From Leifsonia sp. ku-ls (GTDB taxonomy: Bacteria > Actinomycetota > Actinomycetes > Actinomycetales > Microbacteriaceae): a stretch of 64,000 nucleotides of DNA. A model generated the notes under the pieces. The model was not told where the DNA came from. It was given only the letters and a program-made list of their open reading frames with translations, and ran no database searches. Numbering within the stretch: the stretch's first letter is position 1; each line of letters begins with the position of its first letter. The position numbers were made by a program, and so were the translations under genes. Of this stretch, positions 35,928-42,973 are shown piece by piece. The stretch spans positions 62,100 to 126,099 of the forward strand of contig QKXI01000009.1 in NCBI GenBank assembly GCA_003367665.1. The letters run 5' to 3'.

Positions 35928-35966
35928 TCACGGTCGACAGCGTTTCTTCAAGGCAAGGAGATCCCC

Positions 35967-37181
35967 ATGCAGCAGCAGACCCGCGTCGTCGTGATCGGCG
36001 GAGGTTACGCCGGAGTGACGGCGGCCAACCGGCTCACCGCGAACGACGCCGTGAGCGTCACCCTGGTCAACCCGCGCGACGTCTTCGTGGAGCGCATCCG
36101 CCTGCACCAGCTGGTGAGCGGCACCGACGACGCCGTCGTCGACTTCGAGCGCGTGCTCGCGCCGTCCGTCGGCGTGCGGGTGGACACCGTGCGACGCATC
36201 GACCCTTCCGCGCGCCGGGTGCTGCTCGCGTCGGGCGACGCGCTCGAGTACGACTACCTGATCTACGCCGCCGGGAGCGGCCGTGCGGTCGCCGACGTCC
36301 CCGGCGGCGAGCACGCGCACGCGATCGCCGACCTGCGGGACGCGGAGGCGCTCCGGGCGGCGCTCGCCGCCGAGGGTCGGATGGCGCCGGTTGTCGTCGC
36401 GGGCGGTGGCCCGGCGGGCATCGAGCTGGCCGCCGAGCTCGCGGAGCAGGGCCGGCCGGTGACGCTGGCGTGCGGCGGTCCGCTCGGGCCGTCGCTGCAC
36501 GAGCGGACCAGGCGCGGCGTCGCCCGTCGGCTCGCAGCGCTCGGCGTCGAGGTGCTCGACGGCCCGGGATCGCGGGTCACCGCCGTCCGCCCGGGCGAGG
36601 CGACCCTGGCCGACGGGCGGACCGTCGACGGCCTCGTGGTCTGGACCGCGGGCTTCCGGGTCCCGGAGCTGGCGCGCGCGAGCGGCCTGAGCACCGACGC
36701 GGACGGCCGTCTGCTCACCGACGAGACGCTGACGAGCGTGGACGACGAGCGCATCCTGGCGGCGGGCGACGCGGCCTCCCCGTCGGGCGTCCCGCTCCGG
36801 ATGAGCTGCCAGGCGGCCGGACCGCTCGGCGGTCACGCGGCCGACACCGTGCTGCACCGCATCGCCGGCCGCGAGCCGCAGCCGTTCACCATGGGCTTCG
36901 TCGGCCTCTGCCTGAGCCTCGGCCGGCGACACGGGGTGTTCCAGTTCGAGCACAGGGACGACACCGCGACCGCGGCCCGCATCGCCGGTCGGGCGGGCGC
37001 CTCCGTCAAGGAGCTGGTGTGCTGGGGGACGATCGAGCAGCTGGTGCTCGAAGCGCGGCATCCCGGAGCGACCCGCCTCCCCGCGGCCTTCGGCGACCGC
37101 CGTCGTGCCCGTAAGCTCGCTACCAGCGGCGCCGCGCAGCGGACCGCCGCGACGACGAGCGGGGGAGCGGCGCGGGCATGA
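35967..37181 (+). CDS. FAD-dependent NAD(P) oxidoreductase (NDH-2-like)
   Basis: The 404-residue pyridine nucleotide-disulfide-type reductase has an N-terminal FAD motif VVVIGGGYAGVTAANRL and a second dinucleotide motif VVVAGGGPAGIELAAELAE. It also has DGLVVWTAGFRVPEL and the FAD-ribityl motif DERILAAGDAAS. It lacks the redox-active CxxxxC pair, so it resembles NDH-2 or apoptosis-inducing-factor-like enzymes. SD AAGGAG is well placed. It overlaps the sigma factor gene by 4 bp, the oxidoreductase-sigma pairing typical of ECF41. Confidence 0.9.
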   Translation: MQQQTRVVVIGGGYAGVTAANRLTANDAVSVTLVNPRDVFVERIRLHQLVSGTDDAVVDFERVLAPSVGVRVDTVRRIDPSARRVLLASGDALEYDYLIYAAGSGRAVADVPGGEHAHAIADLRDAEALRAALAAEGRMAPVVVAGGGPAGIELAAELAEQGRPVTLACGGPLGPSLHERTRRGVARRLAALGVEVLDGPGSRVTAVRPGEATLADGRTVDGLVVWTAGFRVPELARASGLSTDADGRLLTDETLTSVDDERILAAGDAASPSGVPLRMSCQAAGPLGGHAADTVLHRIAGREPQPFTMGFVGLCLSLGRRHGVFQFEHRDDTATAARIAGRAGASVKELVCWGTIEQLVLEARHPGATRLPAAFGDRRRARKLATSGAAQRTAATTSGGAARA

Positions 37182-38074
37182 GCGCGAACGGGACGGACGC
37201 GGCGACGGCGGAGTTCGTCGCCCACCGCAACCTGCTGTTCACGGTGGCGTACGAGATGCTCGGCTCCGCGGCCGACGCGGAGGACGTGCTGCAGGAGACC
37301 TGGTTGCGTTGGGTCGCGGTCGACCACGCCGAGGTGCGGGAGCCGCGGGCCTATCTGGTGCGGATCGCGACGCGCCTTGCGCTGAACCGCCTGCGCAGCG
37401 CGCAGCACCGCCGGGAGTCGTACGTCGGCCCCTGGCTTCCGGAGCCGCTGCTGACCACCCCCGACGTGGCGGAGGACGTGGAGCTGGCCGAGAGCGTCTC
37501 GATGGCCCTCATGGTGGTGCTCGAGACGCTCGGCCCGACCGAGCGGGCCGTCTTCGTGCTGCACGACGTGTTCGGCTTCGAGTTCTCCGAGATCGCGGCG
37601 ACGCTCGACAAGACGCCGGCGGCGGTGCGCCAGATCGCGCACCGCGCGCGGGCGCACGTGGAGGCGCGCCGGCCGCGGATCACCGTGACGGCCGACGAGG
37701 CGCGTGCCGCCCTCGACGGGTTCCGCCGGGCCGTCGAGACGGGTGACCCCCAGGCGATGCTGGCGGTGCTCGCTCCCGACGTCGTGCTGATCAGCGACGG
37801 CGGCGGCCTCAAGCAGGCGGCGCTCCGGCCGATCCTCGGCGCCGACCGGGTCGCCCGCTTCGTCACGGGCGGCCTGCGCAAGACGACCGTGCCGGTGGCG
37901 ATCGAGCCGACCGTGGTGAACGGCAACCCCGCCCTCGCGCTGTTCGTCGACGGGGAGTTCGACGGCGTGCTGGCGGCGCAGGTCCAGGACGGCCTGATCA
38001 CCGGCATCTACATCGTGCGGAACCCGCAGAAGCTCACGCGCGTGGGGGAGGAGACGTCGCTGTCGCTGCGCTGA
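37178..38074 (+). CDS. sigJ: ECF41-family RNA polymerase sigma factor (SigJ-like)
   Basis: The 298-residue sigma factor has region 2 (NLLFTVAYEMLGSAADAEDVLQETWLRW) and region 4 (LGPTERAVFVLHDVFGFEFSEIA, TPAAVRQIAHRARAHV). Its SnoaL-like C-terminal extension carries the ECF41 hallmarks DGGG (VLISDGGGLKQ) and an NGNPALALF stretch. In this group the fused C-terminus modulates activity in place of an anti-sigma factor. Partner: the overlapping oxidoreductase. A matching ECF41 promoter lies upstream of the pair. Confidence 0.92.
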   Translation: MSANGTDAATAEFVAHRNLLFTVAYEMLGSAADAEDVLQETWLRWVAVDHAEVREPRAYLVRIATRLALNRLRSAQHRRESYVGPWLPEPLLTTPDVAEDVELAESVSMALMVVLETLGPTERAVFVLHDVFGFEFSEIAATLDKTPAAVRQIAHRARAHVEARRPRITVTADEARAALDGFRRAVETGDPQAMLAVLAPDVVLISDGGGLKQAALRPILGADRVARFVTGGLRKTTVPVAIEPTVVNGNPALALFVDGEFDGVLAAQVQDGLITGIYIVRNPQKLTRVGEETSLSLR

Positions 38075-38102
38075 GTCGGACGGCATTTCCGGTGCTCAGA
38101 CA

Positions 38103-38121
38103 GTTCATAGGTTCTGCATAG
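38103..38121 (+). promoter_or_regulatory. Direct-repeat site upstream of two-component operon
   Basis: GTTCATAG (38103-38110) and GTTCTGCATAG (38111-38121) form two imperfect tandem copies, 40 bp before the response-regulator start. OmpR/PhoB-family regulators bind such direct repeats, often autoregulating their operon. Confidence 0.45.
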
Positions 38122-38160
38122 TCACCATCCAATCCGCTCCAGATAATGGGAAAGGTGACC

Positions 38161-38916
38161 ATGAACGCCCGCGCCGCCTCCGGCCCCTCCAGCCAGCCCC
38201 GAACCCTCCTGCGCCGCGCAGACGGTGGCGCGATCCGCGTGCTCGTCGTCGATGACGAGGCCACGCTCACCGACCTCCTCGCCATGGCGCTGCACTACGA
38301 GGACTGGGACGTGAAGACCGCGTCCACCGGGCAGCAGGCGCTGCAACTGTCCCGCGAGTTCAAGCCCGATGTCGTCGTGCTCGACATCATGCTGCCCGAC
38401 ATCGACGGCCTCCAAGTGCTCTCCCGGATGCGCGCCGACGGCAACGAGGCGCCCGTGCTCTTCCTCACCGCGAAGGACTCCCTCGACGACCGCATCGCCG
38501 GGCTCACGGCCGGCGGCGACGACTACGTGACAAAGCCGTTCAGCCTGGAGGAGCTGGTCGCCCGACTGCGCGGCCTGCTGCGCCGCTCGCGGGCGGCGGT
38601 CGCGGACCACGACGACCCGGTGCTCATCGTGGGCGACCTCGTGCTCGACGAGGACAGCTACGAGGTGCACCGCGACGGCGAGCTCATCCAGCTGACCGCG
38701 ACCGAGTTCGAGCTGCTCCGCTTCCTGATGCGCAACCCGCGCCGCGTGCTCAGCAAGGCGCAGATCCTCGACCGCGTCTGGAGCTACGACTTCGGCGGCT
38801 CCTCCAGCGTGGTCGAGCTGTACATCTCCTACCTGCGCAAGAAGATCGACGCCGGCCGGGCCCCGATGATCCACACGGTGCGCGGGGCCGGCTACATGGT
38901 CAAGGCGGCGCAATGA
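38161..38916 (+). CDS. OmpR-family response regulator
   Basis: The 251-residue regulator has a receiver domain (acidic pair in VLVVDDEATL, phospho-acceptor Asp75 in VVVLDIMLPD, Lys in YVTKPFSLEEL). A winged-helix DNA-binding domain follows, with LTATEFELLRFLMRNPRRVLSKAQIL and SSVVELYISYLRKKID. ATG at 38161 has SD GAAAGG 5 nt upstream; the ATG at 38146 has none. It overlaps the kinase gene by 4 bp. It resembles TrcR/MprA-type regulators. Confidence 0.93.
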   Translation: MNARAASGPSSQPRTLLRRADGGAIRVLVVDDEATLTDLLAMALHYEDWDVKTASTGQQALQLSREFKPDVVVLDIMLPDIDGLQVLSRMRADGNEAPVLFLTAKDSLDDRIAGLTAGGDDYVTKPFSLEELVARLRGLLRRSRAAVADHDDPVLIVGDLVLDEDSYEVHRDGELIQLTATEFELLRFLMRNPRRVLSKAQILDRVWSYDFGGSSSVVELYISYLRKKIDAGRAPMIHTVRGAGYMVKAAQ

Positions 38917-40529
38917 CGTCGGCCCGCGTGGCGGGCGCCCCACCACCTGCGCGCGGTGGCCATCTCCCACGCCTCCGCCCCTTCCGCTCGTGGACGCTGC
39001 GCAGCCGCGTGGTGCTCGTCGTCGTCGCGATGCTCGCCGTGCTCGGCGCCGTGATCGGAACGGTCAGCGTCTTCGCCCTGCAGAGCTACCTGATGCAGCG
39101 GCTGGATGCGCAGCTGACCTCCGCGCTGGTGCGCGGGCAGCACGCGGCGGACCGGATCAACGCGGGCGGACCGACGGTGCCCCAAGCCACGGAAGTCGTG
39201 CAGACCCCGGGGCAGCCGACGGGGACGCTGGGAGCCGTGCGGAGCTCGGAGGGCGGCCTCCTCTTCCCTCCCGTGATCCTGGCCGACAGGCCTTCCACCG
39301 CCACCAATCAGCCGCTCGCGCCCAAGGCGGTGACGATCAACGGCCTGGCGCTGCTCAGCGTCCCGGCCGACGAGACGCCACGCACGGTCGACCTCGGCGA
39401 GGCCCTCGGCTCCTACCGGGTGGCGGCGGCTCAGCTCTCCAACGGCGACAGCGTCATCATCGGCCTCCCGCTGAGCGACGTGAACGCCACCGTCGCGCGC
39501 CTCACGGTCGTGATCGTGCTGGTGACGCTCGCGGGCCTGGTGTTCGCCTTCCTGCTCGCGAGCGTGGTGGTGCGGCTCGCGATGCGGCCGCTGGAGCGGG
39601 TGGCCGGGACGGCGGAGCAGGTCTCCAAGCTGCCGCTCGACCACGGCGACGTCGCGCTCTCGGTGCGTGTTCCGGAGGAGGACACCGACGAGCACACCGA
39701 GGTGGGCAAGGTGGGCTCCGCCCTGAACCGGATGCTCGGCCACGTCGCCTCCGCGCTGACCGCCCGCCAGGCCAGCGAGCAGAAGGTGCGCCGGTTCGTC
39801 GCCGACGCCAGCCACGAACTGCGGACCCCGCTCGCCTCCATCCGCGGCTACGCGGAGCTGACCAGGCGCGCGCCGCACGAGCTGCCGCCGGACGTGACCC
39901 GATCGCTCGGCCGGATCGAGTCGGAGGCCACGCGCATGACCTCCCTGGTGGAGGACCTCCTGCTGCTGGCCCGTCTCGACGAGGGCCGCGAGCTCGACCG
40001 CGACCCGGTCGACCTGACGCTGCTGCTGGTGGACGCGCTGAGCGACGCGCACGCCGCCGGCCCGGACCACGAGTGGGTGCTCGACCTGCCGGAGGAGCCC
40101 GTCGAGGTGCCCGGCGACGCGCCGCGGCTGCACCAGGTGCTGATGAACCTGCTGGCGAACGCGCGCGTCCACACGCCAGAGGGCACGAAGGTCACGGCGG
40201 CCCTGCGAGCGGATGCCGACGCCGGGCGGGCGGTCATCACGATCGCCGACGACGGGCCCGGCATCCCGGAGGACCTGCAGGCGACGCTGTTCGAGCGCTT
40301 CGCCCGCGGGGACAGCTCCCGCAACCGCGCCACCGGCTCGACCGGGTTGGGCCTCGCGATCGTCCAGGCCGTCGTGCAGGCGCACGGGGGAGAAGTGACC
40401 GTCAGGAGCATCCCGGGCGACACCGTGTTCACGGTGACACTGCCCCTGGAGGCGACGGGTTCCGACCCCGCGGCGCCGTCGGACGCCGACGAGTCCGTCG
40501 CGCCGCCGACGGTCTCCCGGCCGGAGTGA
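38913..40529 (+). CDS. Sensor histidine kinase (TrcS/MprB-like)
   Basis: The 538-residue kinase has an N-terminal helix (about 30-55) and an extracytoplasmic sensor of about 140 residues. A second helix (about 190-215) and a HAMP-like segment follow. The HisKA box DASHELRTPLASIRGYAEL carries His301. The HATPase has MNLLANARVHTP (N box), DDGPGIPEDL and GLGLAIVQAVV. A Pro/Ala-rich tail ends it. Overlaps at both ends (ATGA and GTGA) put it in one operon with the regulator and the hydrolase. Confidence 0.94.
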   Translation: MTSARVAGAPPPARGGHLPRLRPFRSWTLRSRVVLVVVAMLAVLGAVIGTVSVFALQSYLMQRLDAQLTSALVRGQHAADRINAGGPTVPQATEVVQTPGQPTGTLGAVRSSEGGLLFPPVILADRPSTATNQPLAPKAVTINGLALLSVPADETPRTVDLGEALGSYRVAAAQLSNGDSVIIGLPLSDVNATVARLTVVIVLVTLAGLVFAFLLASVVVRLAMRPLERVAGTAEQVSKLPLDHGDVALSVRVPEEDTDEHTEVGKVGSALNRMLGHVASALTARQASEQKVRRFVADASHELRTPLASIRGYAELTRRAPHELPPDVTRSLGRIESEATRMTSLVEDLLLLARLDEGRELDRDPVDLTLLLVDALSDAHAAGPDHEWVLDLPEEPVEVPGDAPRLHQVLMNLLANARVHTPEGTKVTAALRADADAGRAVITIADDGPGIPEDLQATLFERFARGDSSRNRATGSTGLGLAIVQAVVQAHGGEVTVRSIPGDTVFTVTLPLEATGSDPAAPSDADESVAPPTVSRPE

Positions 40530-41275
40530 CGACCGTGCTCGTGCCGACGGTCGCGTACGGGGATCCGGCGTCGTCTCCGCTGGTCTACTTCCGTGGGCTG
40601 CCGTCCGCACCGGGTCGGCCGCGCGGGATGGAGGTGCTCGGCGAGCGGCTCATCCTGCGCGGGCCGCTCCGACGGCACCGGGTCCACGCCGTCGGGCGCC
40701 CGCTGGGACTGGAGCGTGGGACGAGCATGGCGGAGATCGCGGGGCTGTACGCGGACGCGCTGCGCCGCCGCTTCGACGGGCCGGTCGCGCTGATGGGCGT
40801 CTCCACGGGCGCCAGCCTCGCGCTCCAGGTCGCCACCGACCACCCGGACCTGGTCGGCTCCCTCGTGGTCGCGGCCGGCGCCGCCACGCTGGGCGAGGAG
40901 GGACGCGCGGTGCAGCGCCGCTACGCCGAGCTGCTCGGCGACGACACGCTCGCCGTGAGGACGCCCGTGCTGACGCCGCTGCTCCGCACGGCGATCCGGG
41001 TCGTCCGCAGCCCGGAGGACAGGGAGGGGCTGCGCGCGCTCGTCGAGGCGGAGGACGCCTTCGACGTGCGTGACCGACTGGGACGGGTGACGGCGCCGGT
41101 CCTGGTGGTGTCCGGAGGCCGCGACCGCTTCTATCCGCTCCCCGTCGTCGACGACACGGTGCGCCGGCTCCCGCGCGCGACACACATCGTCTACGCGAGC
41201 CGCTCGCACGCGGGCACGACGCTGCACCCGCGGTTCGCCGACGACGTGGCCCGCTTCCTGGGCCGGGTGGCCTGA
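40526..41275 (+). CDS. Alpha/beta hydrolase-fold protein
   Basis: The 249-residue alpha/beta hydrolase has the nucleophile elbow GVSTGAS with Ser. The acid is near VVSGGRDRFYP and the His region is SRSHAGTTLHP (His-Ala in place of the usual Gly-His). The N-terminal strand region is short (YFRGLPSAPG). GTG overlaps the kinase stop (GTGA), so it is produced with the two-component system; this is unusual and may mark a target or a signal-processing enzyme. The substrate is unknown. Confidence 0.8.
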   Translation: MTTVLVPTVAYGDPASSPLVYFRGLPSAPGRPRGMEVLGERLILRGPLRRHRVHAVGRPLGLERGTSMAEIAGLYADALRRRFDGPVALMGVSTGASLALQVATDHPDLVGSLVVAAGAATLGEEGRAVQRRYAELLGDDTLAVRTPVLTPLLRTAIRVVRSPEDREGLRALVEAEDAFDVRDRLGRVTAPVLVVSGGRDRFYPLPVVDDTVRRLPRATHIVYASRSHAGTTLHPRFADDVARFLGRVA

Positions 41276-41295
41276 CCGACGCCGAGGGCACGGAT

Positions 41296-41325
41296 TTGCG
41301 CTGACCCCTCGCCGTCCCGTAGCCT
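41296..41325 (+). promoter_or_regulatory. Promoter of the rplJ-rplL operon
   Basis: TTGCGC (41296-41301), 18 bp, then TAGCCT (41320-41325) predict transcription from about 41332. This leaves a leader of about 200 nt before rplJ. Confidence 0.55.
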
Positions 41326-41331
41326 GTACGG

Positions 41332-41468
41332 AGCCAAAGACCGCTGGTCGTCGTGCGTGCACGACCGAAGTTCCACTCAGGTGGAGGCCCGCGCAGGTGT
41401 GTGAAGCAAATCTCCGCAGTTTTCTGCGGTCGTCAGCTCCGTGCCCTGCGCCGGAGCTTTTTTCTTTG
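41332..41468 (+). ncRNA. Ribosomal protein L10 leader with attenuator
   Basis: The long untranslated leader of rplJ holds several stems. It ends in a terminator: arms 41435-41441 (AGCTCCG) and 41452-41458 (CGGAGCT), then six T and a further T-rich run to 41467. This fits the L10 leader family, in which excess L10(L12)4 complex binds the leader and favours premature termination. The 5' boundary is predicted from the promoter and is approximate. An upstream stem near 41411-41428 (CTCCGCAG/CTGCGG) may form the alternative fold. Confidence 0.8.
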
Positions 41469-41533
41469 CCCAGCGGCCTCTGGTCGGCACACCGCTCCCG
41501 CGGTGTGCGACGAAGAAGATTGAGGAGTAGGCC

Positions 41534-42049
41534 ATGGCGAACAAGGAAGCCACGGTTGCCGAGCTCGAGGGACTGTTCGAGAGCTCGACCGCCGTTCTGC
41601 TGACCGAGTACCGCGGTCTCACTGTTGCTCAGCTCAAGACGCTGCGCAAGTCCATCAGTGAGCACGCGACCTACGCCGTGGTGAAGAACACGCTGACCAA
41701 GATCGCGGCCAACAACGCGGGAATCTCGTCGTTCGACGACGAGCTCGCCGGTCCGTCCGCGATCGCCTTCGTGCACGGTGACCCGGTCGCCGTCGCGAAG
41801 TCGCTGCGTGACTTCGCCAAGGCAAACCCTCTGCTGGTGGTCAAGGGCGGTTACTTCGACGGTAACGCGCTGACCGCAGAAGAGGTAGGCAAGCTCGCCG
41901 ACCTCGAGTCCCGTGAGGTTCTGCTGGCCAAGCTGGCCGGCGCCTTCAAGGCCTCGCTGTTCGGAGCCGCATATCTGTTCAACGCACCGCTGTCGCAGGC
42001 CGTTCGCACGGTCGACGCGCTGCGTGAGAAGCAGGAGTCCGCTGCCTGA
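41534..42049 (+). CDS. rplJ: 50S ribosomal protein L10
   Basis: The 171-residue protein has the L10 N-terminal domain ([58 protein letters not shown]). The C-terminal helix ([20 protein letters not shown]) binds L7/L12 dimers. L10 anchors the ribosomal stalk. SD GAGGAG precedes the ATG, and the gene is preceded by its regulatory leader. Confidence 0.98.
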   Translation: MANKEATVAELEGLFESSTAVLLTEYRGLTVAQLKTLRKSISEHATYAVVKNTLTKIAANNAGISSFDDELAGPSAIAFVHGDPVAVAKSLRDFAKANPLLVVKGGYFDGNALTAEEVGKLADLESREVLLAKLAGAFKASLFGAAYLFNAPLSQAVRTVDALREKQESAA

Positions 42050-42102
42050 TCCGTCCCGGATCCTGCCAGCGGTGAGTAACCACAGAAACTAAGGAGAGAA
42101 CA

Positions 42103-42492
42103 ATGGCAAAGCTGTCGACTGACGAGCTGCTCGACGCGTTCAAGGAGCTCACGCTCATCGAGCTCAGCGAGTTCGTGAAGAAGTTCGAGGAGACCTTCGA
42201 GGTCACCGCCGCCGCCCCCGTCGCCGTGGCCGCCCCGGCCGCCGGTGGTGCGGGTGCCGCCGCCGAAGAGGTCGAGGAGAAGGACTCCTTCGACGTCGTC
42301 CTCGAGGCCGCCGGTGACAAGAAGATCCAGGTCATCAAGGAGGTGCGCGCCCTCACCAGCCTCGGCCTCGGTGAGGCGAAGGCCCTCGTCGATGGCGCGC
42401 CGAGCACCGTGCTCGAGGGCGCCAACAAGGAGACCGCCGACAAGGCGAAGGCCCAGCTCGAAGAGGCTGGCGCCACCGTCACCCTCAAGTAA
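42103..42492 (+). CDS. rplL: 50S ribosomal protein L7/L12
   Basis: The 129-residue protein has the N-terminal dimerisation region ([22 protein letters not shown]) and an Ala/Gly/Pro hinge ([13 protein letters not shown]). The C-terminal factor-binding domain reads [36 protein letters not shown] is strong. It lies 54 bp after rplJ. Confidence 0.98.
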   Translation: MAKLSTDELLDAFKELTLIELSEFVKKFEETFEVTAAAPVAVAAPAAGGAGAAAEEVEEKDSFDVVLEAAGDKKIQVIKEVRALTSLGLGEAKALVDGAPSTVLEGANKETADKAKAQLEEAGATVTLK

Positions 42493-42541
42493 TTCGCGCC
42501 CCTCGGGGCTCTTCTTACTGGGCTGACAGGCTCGCTACACG

Positions 42542-42614
42542 ACGCGGACTCCTTCTCACAGAGAGTGTCCGCGTTGTGGAGGGCGTCGCCCCCGGCAACG
42601 GGGCGACGCCCTCC
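42542..42614 (+). terminator. Double-hairpin terminator after rplL
   Basis: Two hairpins follow rplL. Arms 42542-42549 and 42567-42574 pair over 8 bp. Arms 42578-42592 and 42600-42614 pair perfectly over 15 bp around a 7-nt loop. The second stem is very stable but has only a weak T-tract after it. Confidence 0.7.
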
Positions 42615-42721
42615 GTGCGTTAACGCGTGCGGACGCGGATGCTCATCCATCCATCGCGTCCGATCGCGCCTGCCCGCGTGCATCGGTGTGCAAGGACGCA
42701 TCACCGGAAGAAGAACCCACC

Positions 42722-42865
42722 ATGAACACCCGTTCCTGGCGTGCATACGCCACCCACCTGCGCGACTTCGGTCACGCGCTGCTCCACGGGGAGCCCCGCG
42801 ACAGCGGCTGCCACCCGCCGGATCTGTGCCGCAGGACCCTCCTCTACGACAGGTACCTGCGGTAA
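42722..42865 (+). CDS. Small basic ORF, 47 residues, unknown
   Basis: ATG at 42722 preceded by GGAAGAAG opens a frame of 47 codons rich in Arg, His, Leu and Tyr. It starts MNTRSWRAYATHLRDFGHAL and ends LLYDRYLR, with two Cys. Third-position GC is high, as in the real genes around it. The ORF is bracketed by terminators at 42614 and 42877, which makes it a separate unit. No homologue is recognised, so it may be a small protein or a chance ORF. Confidence 0.45.
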   Translation: MNTRSWRAYATHLRDFGHALLHGEPRDSGCHPPDLCRRTLLYDRYLR

Positions 42866-42876
42866 CACCCCGATGC

Positions 42877-42906
42877 AAGCGCCCTCGGCTCCGGCCGGGG
42901 GCGCTT
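42877..42906 (+). terminator. Terminator hairpin after the small ORF
   Basis: Arms 42877-42888 and 42895-42906 pair over 12 bp (one G-U) around a 6-nt loop. A pyrimidine-rich stretch, CGTCGTTCGTTC, follows. It lies 12 bp after the stop of the 47-codon ORF. Confidence 0.6.
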
Positions 42907-42973
42907 CGTCGTTCGTTCGGAATTCAAAACGCTACACTGAAGTTTCACAATCTCCCATGCTTTTGGAGGCCGA

